DNA from: Bacteroidales bacterium
GTDB lineage: Bacteria; Bacteroidota; Bacteroidia; Bacteroidales; F082
Assembly: GCA_013141455.1 (NCBI GenBank)
Contig: JABFQW010000027.1
Coordinates: 39,635-103,634 of the forward strand
Length of the DNA: 64,000 bases
Direction of reading: 5' to 3'
In this document: one piece after another, positions 29,241 through 39,985 of the stretch
How positions within the stretch are numbered: the stretch's first letter is position 1
Layout of the letters: every line of letters starts with the position of its first letter
The notes under the pieces: generated by a model
The model's database searches: none
Told to the model about the DNA's origin: nothing
The model's input: the letters and a program-made list of their open reading frames with translations, nothing else
Program-made: the position numbers and the translations under genes

Positions 29241-30356
29241 ATGAAAAGAAATCTGTTATTCGTTGTTTTACTTGTTGGCACCTTATTTTCGTGCAAGCAG
29301 ACAGAAGAAAAAGATAAATTCAATGTAACTGTAGAGGTAAGGGATTTTGAAGGCAAACAAGTGGTGGTCGAGAAACGGGTAAATGATGTCTGGATCGGTA
29401 TCGACTCAAGCCTTGTCGAAAATGGCCTCGCCAAACTGAGCGGTATGGCTCCCGGTAACGAGTTCTATTTTGTGAGTCTGGAAGGTGTTAAAGGTTATGT
29501 ACTTTTCTTTGCGGAACCTACGGCCATTAGCATTTCCATCGACCCGAACAATATTCGTGATGCCGTAATAACCGGTTCACCCACCCAAAATCGGTTGAAA
29601 TCGTTTAACGACCAATACCTGGGTTTCGATGATGTGATGGCCGATTTCTATCAGGCTTATAAAGATGCGCAAGCCATGGCCGATGAGAATGCCCAAAAGA
29701 TTGCCGAACAACGGTACGACAGCACCGAGAGGGCAAAAACGAAGTTTCTGGTTGACTATGTGATGCGAAACAACAAGGACATCGTTTCGCATTATTTGTT
29801 GAGCCGCAACAGCTACCTCTTCGATCTCGATGAACTCGAACCCATGGTAAAAAACTTTGATCAAACCATGAAATCAATTTATCTTAATGAACTCGTTAAT
29901 CGTGTACAGACATTACAACGCGTTGCTGTTGGTCAGACGTTCATCGATTTTAAATTAGAAAGTGCCGATACCGGAACGGTTGCCCTATCGGAAAAGGTCG
30001 GCGCCAAACTGCTATTGGTCGATTTCTGGGCATCATGGTGTGGCCCATGCCGCGCTGAGAACCCGAATGTGGTTGCTGTTTACAACGATTTCAAGAGTAA
30101 GGGATTCGATGTATTTGGTGTTTCGTTTGACAACGACCGTGCCAAGTGGCTGGCCGCTATCGGTGACGATGGTTTAACCTGGACACATGTTTCGGACCTG
30201 AAGGGATGGGGCAGTACAGCCGGTAAACTCTATGGTATTCAGTCGATTCCACAAAATATTCTGTTAGACGAAAAAGGCGTGATCATTGGCAAAAACCTGC
30301 GTGGAGATGAACTTCGGGCTAAGGTTGCTGAGTTGCTTGACGTTAAAAATAAATAA
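29241..30356 (+). CDS. TlpA-like thioredoxin-fold lipoprotein (DUF4369-type N-terminus)
   Basis: Lipobox LFSCKQ; LLVDFWASWCGPCRAENPNVVAVYNDFKSKGF (WCGPC). Confidence 0.93.
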   Translation: MKRNLLFVVLLVGTLFSCKQTEEKDKFNVTVEVRDFEGKQVVVEKRVNDVWIGIDSSLVENGLAKLSGMAPGNEFYFVSLEGVKGYVLFFAEPTAISISIDPNNIRDAVITGSPTQNRLKSFNDQYLGFDDVMADFYQAYKDAQAMADENAQKIAEQRYDSTERAKTKFLVDYVMRNNKDIVSHYLLSRNSYLFDLDELEPMVKNFDQTMKSIYLNELVNRVQTLQRVAVGQTFIDFKLESADTGTVALSEKVGAKLLLVDFWASWCGPCRAENPNVVAVYNDFKSKGFDVFGVSFDNDRAKWLAAIGDDGLTWTHVSDLKGWGSTAGKLYGIQSIPQNILLDEKGVIIGKNLRGDELRAKVAELLDVKNK

Positions 30357-30389
30357 CTGAATAATATTTTGAATCGATTTAATGTATTT

Positions 30390-30426
30390 AAAAAAACTGT
30401 CCTAAAATTTGGGGCAGTTTTTTTTT
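30390..30426 (+). terminator. rho-independent terminator
   Basis: AAAAAACTGTCCtaaaattTGGGGCAGTTTTTTTT hairpin plus T-tract after the TlpA gene. Confidence 0.85.
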
Positions 30427-30448
30427 ATGAAAGTGCTATCGGTTAAAT

Positions 30449-31483
30449 TTATCTGGCATGGGTATCAAAGAATTTTCCAACCATATTATTCCAATCACTC
30501 AGTTTATTTGTACGCTTGGCATATGATGAATTATTGAGTTGATTTGATAAGTTAACCGCTTTGTTAAAATCTGATACCGCCTTATTATATTGATCAACAT
30601 CTATCTGATTAACATCCTTCTTACTCTTCGAATCGTAAGTTTTTTTTGCTTTTTCAAATTCATCTTTTTTGATGAAAAAATCAGTTTGAGCAGGAAAATC
30701 GTGTTTTGCTTCATCATTATAAAACTGTAGTATATTCCTTGCTGCAGTTATCAGATTTGGATCACCCTGAAAAGCTTCCAGACTTTTCAATTTCTCTATT
30801 CCTTCTACTGAATTTGATGCTAAAGCACTGATATTCTGCTCAAAACCATTAATATCACTACTTTGCAAGGCTGCAAGAGCATAAGCTTCCTGTTTGTACG
30901 ATTTGAAAAAGATCAGATAGATCACATTATAATATTTCAATGTCTCACTTGCCTTTATAATTTTTTCGGTTGTTTTGTCTTTTTCAGCACTTAAAAGTAT
31001 AATATTATGACTTTTAGCAAATTTTTCCTGTGCTGATATGAGCTCGCTATAGGCAGTATGAAGTTTATCATTCGCCATTTCTTTTGCTAATAAATAAGCC
31101 TCCATATTGTCATAGGATTGTTCTGCAATATCTTCCATATCCAGAATCTTATCGAAATCCTCCTTTAAAACAATATAATGTAAATCGAGATAATTTAGAG
31201 CCGCATTTTTTAAACTATCATCTTTTTGAAAATTTCCAAGACTATGTACTTTAGTTTTGGTATTTCGTATTTCTACTAAAAGTTTTTGTCGTTTTGCCTC
31301 AACTTTTCTGGCTCCTTTATCCCGGGTAATCGCCTTTAAATATTGCCAGGTTTCATCTTTTGTCTGATTCAGAGATTCAGTAATGCTATTCATATAACTA
31401 CCGGCTGTTCGACTTGTTTGTGCATAGCTATTTGTAAAAGTTAAACTACTTAATACCAAAAGTGTGAGTAGGAAATTTCTCAT
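30449..31483 (-). CDS. hypothetical secreted coiled-coil protein (344 aa)
   Basis: Signal peptide MRNFLLTLLVLSSLTFTNSYAQ; 4-bp gap downstream of the S41 peptidase gene. Confidence 0.8.
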   Translation of the reverse strand: MRNFLLTLLVLSSLTFTNSYAQTSRTAGSYMNSITESLNQTKDETWQYLKAITRDKGARKVEAKRQKLLVEIRNTKTKVHSLGNFQKDDSLKNAALNYLDLHYIVLKEDFDKILDMEDIAEQSYDNMEAYLLAKEMANDKLHTAYSELISAQEKFAKSHNIILLSAEKDKTTEKIIKASETLKYYNVIYLIFFKSYKQEAYALAALQSSDINGFEQNISALASNSVEGIEKLKSLEAFQGDPNLITAARNILQFYNDEAKHDFPAQTDFFIKKDEFEKAKKTYDSKSKKDVNQIDVDQYNKAVSDFNKAVNLSNQLNNSSYAKRTNKLSDWNNMVGKFFDTHAR

Positions 31484-31487
31484 CTGC

Positions 31488-33530
31488 TTACCTGTTTTTT
31501 ATGTTAACTAAATCATTAATAATATGATACGCTTCACCAAGATAATAATCTCTTTCCATTTGATCGACAGCATTTACAATGATATCTTTATTTGAAGTTC
31601 CTGTAACCGCTTCGATATCATTTCGTTTTTTAACTGAAAATGCTGACTGTTTTTTATATGTAATCCCTGTTTTCTCTTTCGATTGGATAAACTTCATAAA
31701 AGAGTTAAAATTGACCGGAACAGAAAATTTATTTTCCTCTTCTGATATTTTTTTTCTTTTGTTTTCAAGATCAATAAACACGCTATCTTTTTTTATTCTG
31801 GCTTCACTCAATGTTTTAAGCTCAGAAACTGGTTGCGGCGATTGGGGATAATAATATACTTTCTTTTCATTAAAAGTTGGATTGAGCGCAGATGCAAAAG
31901 ATCGTTCACTAACCTCATAATTGTCAAAATTATATGGCAATTCAACATCAGGTATTACACCCTTTTTTTGATGACTTTCGCCTGTTACGCGGTAAAATTC
32001 GCCGATAGTTAGTTTTACAAAATCTTTCGATGAATCCCTATATTGTTCTAATACAGGGTAATTACAAGCATCGATGGGAATTATTTGCTGCATTGTGGCT
32101 TTTCCAAATGATGTGTTGCCAACAATAACTGCTCTGTTAAGATCCTGCATGGAAGCCGTGAAAAGTTCTGAGGCCGAGGCACTATAAGAATTTATCATAA
32201 TAATAAGCGGACCATCGTAAATGGTTCCCTTCATCGCATCTTTCAGGGAAGTTGGTGGTTCATTCCGGGTTTGAATAATGCCAACAGCGCCATAGTCAAC
32301 AAATATACCTGACAGAAGAATTGCTTCCATCATCGATCCACCACCATTATTTCTCAGGTCAATAATGAGTCCGCTAATATTTTCCTTTCTGAGTTTTACT
32401 AATTCTTTCGCAACATCATTAGCAATTTGTGAATAAAAAACCGGTAAGTAAATGTATCCAATATTTTTCTCCCCTTCGAGTACAAAACTTCTAATTACAT
32501 TCTCCTCAATATCAAGCTTTTCCTTCACTAACGTGAGACTGAATTGCTTTCCATTTTTTTTACGGATAAGGAAGTCGGCTTCTTTTACTTCATCATTGGC
32601 AAGAAAAAACATTACCTCATCGGTACTAATACAATTAAAATCTTTTTCCTTTCCCAATGCCTTAACACTCATGATAACATCGCCTTCGTTCATAAGGTTC
32701 GAATTCCATGTTGGACTACCCGGAATAATCTGAAGAATTTCAATTTCACCAAAGTCGTTTCGATTAATATCAAAACCAAATGAAAATTTCTCTTTTGAAA
32801 GCTGCGTAATAAACTCACTTTGTGCAGTTTGTGAAAAATAATTGGTATGGGGATCGAATGCTGAGGCAATGGCTTTCAATAAAGCTTCAACCACATATTC
32901 CTCAATACCACCACTATAATTAATTTTCGATTTTGATCTGCAGTTTTCATTAATTAAAATAGTATTTTTTAATGCAAGTATTTTTTCGCTAGAAATTGCC
33001 TGATTTTCAGCACCCGAATCAATATCTGAAAAATATGAAGTTAAAATATGAAGTTTGATCGATTTTTCCCACCTGTCAATCAACTGATTACGGCTGACAA
33101 ACTGTGTTGTTTTAGTAAAAGTAATGATGTCATTTTGGTTAAAATCAAATTCATGATTTTCAAATGAAGTGATTAATGAATCAACAAACAAGAGTTTATT
33201 AAGATATAATTGTGTGCTTTTTTGAAGAAAACCCGATTTGTGTTGAATAATATCCTCAACAATTGAATATTTATATTGCTCCAGTTGCTCATATTCTGAA
33301 TGGGTAAAATAAAATCCATACGGGTCTAGAATATTTATGAAATTTGAAAATACAAGTTCCGAAAATTTGTCATCAACGGCTCGTGGGTTGTAGTGATACT
33401 TTTCGGCAGTTTTCACGATTAATGCTGCCCTATCACAAAAACCCATGTTTTGAGAATAGGTAACCGTAAAGCTCAGATAAAATAGGATGAAGGTTAAATA
33501 TTTATTGGGTAATTGTTTTAAAAACAGCAT
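31488..33530 (-). CDS. carboxy-terminal processing protease (S41, PDZ domain)
   Basis: SAFDPHTNYFS, PDZ, ISGLIIDLRNNGGGSMMEAI, INSYSASASELFTASMQDLNRAVIVGNTSFGKATMQQ (Ser/Lys dyad). Confidence 0.94.
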   Translation of the reverse strand: MLFLKQLPNKYLTFILFYLSFTVTYSQNMGFCDRAALIVKTAEKYHYNPRAVDDKFSELVFSNFINILDPYGFYFTHSEYEQLEQYKYSIVEDIIQHKSGFLQKSTQLYLNKLLFVDSLITSFENHEFDFNQNDIITFTKTTQFVSRNQLIDRWEKSIKLHILTSYFSDIDSGAENQAISSEKILALKNTILINENCRSKSKINYSGGIEEYVVEALLKAIASAFDPHTNYFSQTAQSEFITQLSKEKFSFGFDINRNDFGEIEILQIIPGSPTWNSNLMNEGDVIMSVKALGKEKDFNCISTDEVMFFLANDEVKEADFLIRKKNGKQFSLTLVKEKLDIEENVIRSFVLEGEKNIGYIYLPVFYSQIANDVAKELVKLRKENISGLIIDLRNNGGGSMMEAILLSGIFVDYGAVGIIQTRNEPPTSLKDAMKGTIYDGPLIIMINSYSASASELFTASMQDLNRAVIVGNTSFGKATMQQIIPIDACNYPVLEQYRDSSKDFVKLTIGEFYRVTGESHQKKGVIPDVELPYNFDNYEVSERSFASALNPTFNEKKVYYYPQSPQPVSELKTLSEARIKKDSVFIDLENKRKKISEEENKFSVPVNFNSFMKFIQSKEKTGITYKKQSAFSVKKRNDIEAVTGTSNKDIIVNAVDQMERDYYLGEAYHIINDLVNIKNR

Positions 33531-33761
33531 TTTAATGAATATTCATAGTTACATTTCTTGATTTAAAGTTGAACAGCTTGTCGATGATTGGTATGCTATT
33601 TGGTAAAAGTTATCAATTAAATATTTTTTTTGCAGAGTCCTTTTATTGTGTTTATTCCCATGAATCTGTATAGATATTTTCCATGAAAAGTTACGAACTT
33701 CAATAGTTTATTAATCTTAAAATCATAATTAAGATGGGGGAAAATGAGAATATCTCAGCTC

Positions 33762-35135
33762 TTATTTTTCATTTTGTTCCGCCCACATCTGACTAAACGA
33801 TTTTGGCGCAATCACAGGCAGTGTACGTCGTTTTCCCCAATGTTTCGAAAGGAAATGTCTTAAAAAGCGGTTCTTATTACCTCCACCAAAAAAATCGAGC
33901 CAGCGACGGTTATTCAGTATTTTCGTGGCGTTTTTCATTAAAAACCGATCCGATGAAGTAGTCAACTCTGCCTCTACCGTTTCACTTCGATTCAATAATA
34001 GTAATTCATGCAGCGGTATCTTAACCGGACAAACTTCGGTGCAGCTTCCGCAAAGTGAGGAAGCAAAACTAAGGTGACTGTAATCTTTCACAGGTTTCAA
34101 ATGCTGCATGATCACCGAACCTATCGGGCCTGTATAGGTGGCATCGTAGGTGTAACCGCCAATATTTTTATAAACCGGACAAACGTTCAAACAGGCTCCG
34201 CAACGGATACAACCGAGCGCTTCGCGCTGACGCGCCTTAGCCAACAAATCAGTTCGTCCGTTATCGAGTAAAACGACAACCATTTCTGATGGCCCTATCC
34301 CGTTTTTCGCAGGCCCGGTTACGATCGAATTATACACAGTCATTGCCTGTCCGGTACCATGGGTAGCCAGCAAGGGTAAAAACAAATCAAGATCGTCCAC
34401 CGAAGGAATAATTTTCTCGATGCCCACGATAACGATATGTAAGGTTGGGAATGCCATCGACATAAGGCCGTTGCCTTCATTTTCGGTAACCGAAATTCCA
34501 CCAATATCAGCCAGAATGAAATTTGCACCCGTTATTCCGGCGCCGGCCGAAATAAAATGATTGCGCAGATGCAGTCGTGTGAATGCGGTTATTTCTTCAG
34601 GCGTGCTTTTGGGGTCCAAACCGAACTTCTCATTATAGAGTTTCGCCACATCAGCCTTCGATTTGTGCATGGCCGGTGTAACAATATGGAAAGGTTTTTC
34701 GCCGGCAAGCTGAACAATGTATTCGCCCAGATCTGTTTCTATCGGTGCTATTTTCGATTTTTCGAGGTTATGGTTCAGATCAATCTCTTCCGTTGTCATT
34801 GATTTCGATTTGACAACTTTTTTGATCTTTCTGGTTTCAAGCAGTTTAATAATTTCTTTCAAGGCATCATCAGCATCACACGCCCAGATAACCTTTCCAC
34901 CGTTGCGAATAAAATTTGTTTCAAACTCAACCAATAATTTATCGAGTTGTGCCAACGATTTATGTTTGATACCTGCGGCACGCTGACGTGCCAGATCGAG
35001 GTTGGCGTAACGTTGCTTTCCTTTCATAACAGCCTGATCGTAACGGCCTATATTGAAGTTTATCTTTTGGCGAAGCTCCTTGTCAAAGGCCACCTTTTCT
35101 GACATTCTTTGAAAATCGCTGTGTTTTTCTGACAT
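33762..35135 (-). CDS. LutB-like iron-sulfur lactate utilization protein
   Basis: LUD domain plus CIRCGACLNVCPVYKNIGG and SSLCGSCTEVCPVKIPLHELLL 4Fe-4S motifs. Confidence 0.94.
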   Translation of the reverse strand: MSEKHSDFQRMSEKVAFDKELRQKINFNIGRYDQAVMKGKQRYANLDLARQRAAGIKHKSLAQLDKLLVEFETNFIRNGGKVIWACDADDALKEIIKLLETRKIKKVVKSKSMTTEEIDLNHNLEKSKIAPIETDLGEYIVQLAGEKPFHIVTPAMHKSKADVAKLYNEKFGLDPKSTPEEITAFTRLHLRNHFISAGAGITGANFILADIGGISVTENEGNGLMSMAFPTLHIVIVGIEKIIPSVDDLDLFLPLLATHGTGQAMTVYNSIVTGPAKNGIGPSEMVVVLLDNGRTDLLAKARQREALGCIRCGACLNVCPVYKNIGGYTYDATYTGPIGSVIMQHLKPVKDYSHLSFASSLCGSCTEVCPVKIPLHELLLLNRSETVEAELTTSSDRFLMKNATKILNNRRWLDFFGGGNKNRFLRHFLSKHWGKRRTLPVIAPKSFSQMWAEQNEK

Positions 35136-35146
35136 TCTTAGTCAAA

Positions 35147-35596
35147 TTATAATGTTTTAGAAATTTTTTCGACACGTTGCTGATGTCTGCCTCCTTCAAA
35201 ATCGGTTGACAGAAATACTTTTACCATCTCAAGCGCGGTTTCATTGCTGATGAACCGGCCGGGAAGAGTGAGAATATTGGCATTGTTATGCTGACGCGCC
35301 AATCGGGCAAGTTCAACGTTCCAACACAGTGCTGCACGCACGTTCGGATATTTATTGGCTGTTATCTGGGCGCCGTTACCACTTCCGCAAAGGATGATAC
35401 CGTAAGGATATTTGCCATCATTCAATGCTTTTGCCAATGGATGTACAAAATCCGGATAATCGACACTCGCTGAAGAATCTGTTCCGAAATCAAGCATATT
35501 ATATCCCATAGCTGTCATAATATCAACGAGATAGGCTTTCATTTCGAAGCCACCGTGATCACTCGCAATAGGAATAATTTTATTCAAGCACTCCAT
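35147..35596 (-). CDS. rpiB: ribose-5-phosphate isomerase B
   Basis: IPIASDHGGFEMKAYL...VDYPDFVHPLAKAL...GIILCGSGNGAQITANKYPNVRAALCWN...HNNANILTLPGRF. Confidence 0.96.
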   Translation of the reverse strand: MECLNKIIPIASDHGGFEMKAYLVDIMTAMGYNMLDFGTDSSASVDYPDFVHPLAKALNDGKYPYGIILCGSGNGAQITANKYPNVRAALCWNVELARLARQHNNANILTLPGRFISNETALEMVKVFLSTDFEGGRHQQRVEKISKTL

Positions 35597-36174
35597 TGTT
35601 GATAAATTTTTTCACAAAATTACGCTTTTTTTACCGCCTTCTTTGCTCAATTCTAATTCTGAACCGTTTAAAAGCACATCACAAATTGAGGGAAAAATGT
35701 AAGTGACTATGCTGCTGATATATTTAGGTTTTGAACAATATTTTGTTAATATCCTCCGAAAACTGTTACTAACTTTCAACAACTAAATATTTCTTTGCTT
35801 TCCTGGTTCAGTTGTTTATGGTTATTCACAAAACAGGGCATTTTATCAGACTTTTTCAACAAGGAAATGAACAATTCCGATGTATGTTGAAATCATAATT
35901 TATGAACAATTCCTTACTTACCATTTTTTGGCGGGATCGTAATTTTATTGAAAATGAAAAACTTAAACTATTCATTCTGTTTATTAATTGTTAATAACTG
36001 CTCATATCTCAGTAAAGCAAATTTTTTGCTAAGATTTTATCAGGCTTACTAACAACTCCAGAAACAATAACAGTTTTATAAATTTTATTAAAACAATATA
36101 TATCATCTATCAGAAGGGAGAAATTTTTCGGGTTGAATTTGTTTTAAATTTGTTCGGTGAAGCGCAGTAGGATC

Positions 36175-37122
36175 ATGGATAAATTTACGATGAAAATGAA
36201 TGTTGTACAAAAAATTCAGGAATTAAAAAAAGAGAAAAATGCGATTATTTTAGCGCATTTTTATCAGATACCTGAAATTCAGGATATTGCCGATTTTGTA
36301 GGCGATAGCTTAGCTTTGGCACAGCAGGCTGCCACTACTTCAGCCGATATGATTGTGTTTGCCGGTGTTCATTTCATGGCAGAAACTGCAAAGATTTTAA
36401 ATCCTGACAAGCTGGTTGTTTTGCCTGATATGGAAGCCGGTTGTTCGTTGGCCGATAGCTGTCCGGCAGATAAATTTGGAGATTTTTTGAAGCTGTATTC
36501 TGATCATACCGTTATTTCTTATATCAATTGTTCGGCCGATATAAAAACGATGTCCGATTTAATTTGCACTTCGGGCAATGCCATTCAATTGGTTGAATCG
36601 TTTCCGAAAGACGAAAAAATCGTGTTTGCACCTGATAAGAACCTGGGTGGATATATCAACCGTATTACAGGTCGAAATATGGTTTTGTGGGACGGAACCT
36701 GCGAAGTGCATGATATCCTTTCGGTTGAATCAATCATAAAAATGAAAATAGAACATCCCGATGCTAAGCTTATCGCACATCCTGAATGTAAGGCTCAGGT
36801 ACTCGAACTGGCCGATTTTATTGGTTCAACAACGGCTTTGCTGCAATATACTTCGAAGGACAAATCACTTAAATATATCGTCGCTACCGAAACAGGTATT
36901 TTACACAAAATGAAATTGAATTCACCAGAAAAGAACTTTCTGGTGGTTCCAAGCGATGAAACATGTAGTTGCAACGATTGTCCTTATATGAAATTGAACA
37001 CGCTCGAAAAATTGTACAATGCCATGTTAACCGGTAAACCAGAGATTATTTTACCGGTTGATGTTATGCAAAAAGCAAGAAAACCTATCGACCGGATGTT
37101 GGCCTTGTCGGTTAAACTCTGA
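36175..37122 (+). CDS. nadA: quinolinate synthase
   Basis: NAIILAHFYQIPEIQDIADFVGDSLALAQQA; FAPDKNLGGYI; AHPEC; CSCNDCPYMKLNTLEKLY. ATG 36175 preferred over GTG 36157. Confidence 0.96.
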   Translation: MDKFTMKMNVVQKIQELKKEKNAIILAHFYQIPEIQDIADFVGDSLALAQQAATTSADMIVFAGVHFMAETAKILNPDKLVVLPDMEAGCSLADSCPADKFGDFLKLYSDHTVISYINCSADIKTMSDLICTSGNAIQLVESFPKDEKIVFAPDKNLGGYINRITGRNMVLWDGTCEVHDILSVESIIKMKIEHPDAKLIAHPECKAQVLELADFIGSTTALLQYTSKDKSLKYIVATETGILHKMKLNSPEKNFLVVPSDETCSCNDCPYMKLNTLEKLYNAMLTGKPEIILPVDVMQKARKPIDRMLALSVKL

Positions 37123-37140
37123 TTAATAAAGTGATACCTT

Positions 37141-37683
37141 ATGAAACTAAATAAATTATTCATATTCATTGTATTAGCACTTACTTCATGTTCAACGAAA
37201 ACCATTTATTTTACACAGCAAACACGTAGTAAAATTGAAAGTAATGGCATTGATCTAAAGGATATTCAATACTATAACTCGCATAAAATTATCCTGCAGC
37301 GAAATTTGAGTTATGAAGAAACAAAAGTAGCTTCGGGAAACATAAGTATTGAAAACGGTGAGTTTGTCGAAATAATTACGCTGAACAGGGGAACACCCGG
37401 AATTTGTGAATCATATACTTTTAATTCTCTTGACGTATCTTTCGAAAAAGGTGAAAACAGAAAGCTCAGATTTATAATGAATTCAGAAAAAAATTACCAG
37501 ATTTCGGCTATCGAATGGAAAAATAAATTTGGAAAAGTATCGTACGATACACTCACTTATTATATCAAACCTGGAGGCGAAAAGGCCCTGCTGAAAGTGA
37601 AAAAGGATAATAATTTTGTTTATGACAAAAAGGAGCGCATTATCGAGGGACGTACAATAACAAACAATTCATCCAGAAAATAA
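37141..37683 (+). CDS. hypothetical lipoprotein (180 aa)
   Basis: MKLNKLFIFIVLALTSCSTK: signal and lipobox. Confidence 0.75.
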   Translation: MKLNKLFIFIVLALTSCSTKTIYFTQQTRSKIESNGIDLKDIQYYNSHKIILQRNLSYEETKVASGNISIENGEFVEIITLNRGTPGICESYTFNSLDVSFEKGENRKLRFIMNSEKNYQISAIEWKNKFGKVSYDTLTYYIKPGGEKALLKVKKDNNFVYDKKERIIEGRTITNNSSRK

Positions 37684-37686
37684 ACA

Positions 37687-39210
37687 ATGTTACGGAGAAT
37701 CACTTTCATTTGTCTTTCATTCGTATTCTCTGTGGGTTTATCTGCACAAAATCAGTCGGATAAGCAATTGTCCATTTTTAATTTTCCTAACGGGGACAAG
37801 TCGAGTGAAGGTTATCTGGTGGATGGAAAACCCGATGGTTATTGGAAAACCTATTACGAAAACGGAAACCTGAAATCGGAAGGAAACCGTAAAAACTTTG
37901 AACTCGACAGTGTTTGGAAATTTTATGAGGAAACCGGTAAATTAAAACTTGAAATCAATTATAGAAATAGCAGAAAAGACGGTGAACGTGTTAGTTATCT
38001 TCCTAAAGAAACGGTGCGTGAGCAGTTTGTAAATGACATAAAAACAGGTTTAACAAATCATTTTACAAAATCAGGAAAACTCATAAAATCGATTCCTTTC
38101 GATAAAGGTTTGGAAGAAGGTATTGCCAGGGAATACGATACAACCGGCAATATAACCGAATTGCTTACCTACAAAAAAGGTTTTATAACAGGCCGTGAAA
38201 AAATAAACCGTTACGATTCGGAAAATAAGCAACATGGTATCTGGAAATGGTTTTATACCGATGGAATAATTCAGTTGGAAGGCGTATATAAACATGGATT
38301 AAAAAATGGAATTTTCAAATATTACGATTCCAAGGGTAATTTGAAAACGATCGAAAAGTATGTGGACGATCTGAAACAACAAGATTCAGAGGAAGTTACA
38401 CGTCTCGAAATGAAGCGCGATTATTTTCCATCAGGGAAAGTAAAAATAGAAGGAACTTACCGGAATGGAATTGCTGAAGGCGTTCGACGCGAATACAACG
38501 AAAAGGGTGAAGTAGAAAAGGCTTTCATCATGAAAAGTGGTGTGGTTGCTGCCGAAGGAATACTCGAAACAAGTGGACTACGCAAGGGTAGCTGGATCGA
38601 ATATTATACCGATGGAAAAGTGAAAGCTAAGGGAAACTATACCGAAGATTTTAAAACAGGTAGTTGGGAATACTATCACCGGAATGGAAAGCTCGAACAA
38701 AAAGGTAGTTATGACAGCAAAGGCAAACCTGTTGGCGAATGGCAGTGGTATTACGACAATGGTGCTTTACTCCGGATCGAAAATTTCCGCAATGGTTTGA
38801 ACGACGGTTTATTGACTGAGAAAGATGAGCAGGGAAACCTGATCACCACCGGTGAGTATATTGATGGAAAAGAGGAAGGAAAGTGGATTTTTACAATTGG
38901 AGGAATGCTCACGGAAGGTGAATTTGTTGAAGGTATGCGTAACGGGGCCTGGAGGACTTTTTATCCCGATGGAACCTTGTCATTCGAAGGCCGTTTTGTT
39001 GATGACAATCCAAACGGAACCCATATATCCTATTATCCGAATGGTAAAATAAGGGAGGTAGGCGATTATCTGATGGGATTGAAAAATGGCGAATGGCAGC
39101 GGTTTGACGAAATTGGAACTATTTTAATTTCAATTGGTTATCTGAATGGCGTTGAGCGAAAATACGATGGAATGAGTATCCCTGATGAGGAACTTATTCC
39201 GGAGGATTAA
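37687..39210 (+). CDS. secreted MORN/YwqK-type repeat protein
   Basis: Signal peptide; many repeats of the form GxWxxYYxNGxLxxEGxYxxGxxxG. Confidence 0.9.
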   Translation: MLRRITFICLSFVFSVGLSAQNQSDKQLSIFNFPNGDKSSEGYLVDGKPDGYWKTYYENGNLKSEGNRKNFELDSVWKFYEETGKLKLEINYRNSRKDGERVSYLPKETVREQFVNDIKTGLTNHFTKSGKLIKSIPFDKGLEEGIAREYDTTGNITELLTYKKGFITGREKINRYDSENKQHGIWKWFYTDGIIQLEGVYKHGLKNGIFKYYDSKGNLKTIEKYVDDLKQQDSEEVTRLEMKRDYFPSGKVKIEGTYRNGIAEGVRREYNEKGEVEKAFIMKSGVVAAEGILETSGLRKGSWIEYYTDGKVKAKGNYTEDFKTGSWEYYHRNGKLEQKGSYDSKGKPVGEWQWYYDNGALLRIENFRNGLNDGLLTEKDEQGNLITTGEYIDGKEEGKWIFTIGGMLTEGEFVEGMRNGAWRTFYPDGTLSFEGRFVDDNPNGTHISYYPNGKIREVGDYLMGLKNGEWQRFDEIGTILISIGYLNGVERKYDGMSIPDEELIPED

Positions 39211-39355
39211 TTTGAAATGAGTTTAATTCGATTCAGGTAATATCAAACTGTTTACTATCATACCCATTGTATGGTTTTAAGAATTAAATTTTATTAAAAC
39301 TTTAAATCGAATTTGATACCTTTGTTGACTCGAAATAATTCAAAAACAGAATATT

Positions 39356-39937
39356 ATGAGAAAATTGATTTTAGCCGGAATGATCCTTATGCTGACCTGG
39401 TCGTGCAGCCAAACTACGAACAAAGATCAGCGTAAAGTTGCAACATTAGCGCCTGACGAACCAACCTTGGTTACCGTTGGTAATTTTTTAACCAAAGCTC
39501 CGGATTTGGTGGGTAAACCTGTTACTATCAAAGGAACCGCTGACCATATATGCAAGGGTGATGGAAAAAAATTATTTATCATCAGCATCGAAGAAGAAGG
39601 TCGTGTTAAAGTGGTTACGGGTGAAAACATGGCCGCATTCAATAGTGAAAACGAAGGACTCGATTTTGTTGTGAATGGCCTTGTTGATGAAGTGGTTGTT
39701 GATGAAGCTTATTTGCTCGAATGGGAAGAAGAAATAAAAGCAGGTATCGAGGAAAACAAACATCTTGGTGGTGGTGCCCCGATGACGGAAGAGGAAAAAG
39801 CTGCCGGAAAACATGCAGAAGAAGACCCCGGAATGGAGCAAATTAATGGTTATCGTCAGGAAATGGCCGAAAAAGGTGTAAATAAATTGTCGTTCTTCTC
39901 CATCGTTTGTACCTCCTATACCGTCGAAAAGGAATAG
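39356..39937 (+). CDS. hypothetical lipoprotein with probable OB-like domain
   Basis: Lipobox TWSCSQ; VTIKGTADHICKGDGKKLFIISIEEEGRVKVVTGENMAAF. Confidence 0.7.
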   Translation: MRKLILAGMILMLTWSCSQTTNKDQRKVATLAPDEPTLVTVGNFLTKAPDLVGKPVTIKGTADHICKGDGKKLFIISIEEEGRVKVVTGENMAAFNSENEGLDFVVNGLVDEVVVDEAYLLEWEEEIKAGIEENKHLGGGAPMTEEEKAAGKHAEEDPGMEQINGYRQEMAEKGVNKLSFFSIVCTSYTVEKE

Positions 39938-39985
39938 CGAATTCCACGAATCGAACCTTTATTATCAAACTAATCGCTTTATATT

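Noticed and set aside
33762-35135. Complete LutABC operon
   Set aside because: Only the LutB-like gene is present; neighbours are rpiB and an S41 protease.
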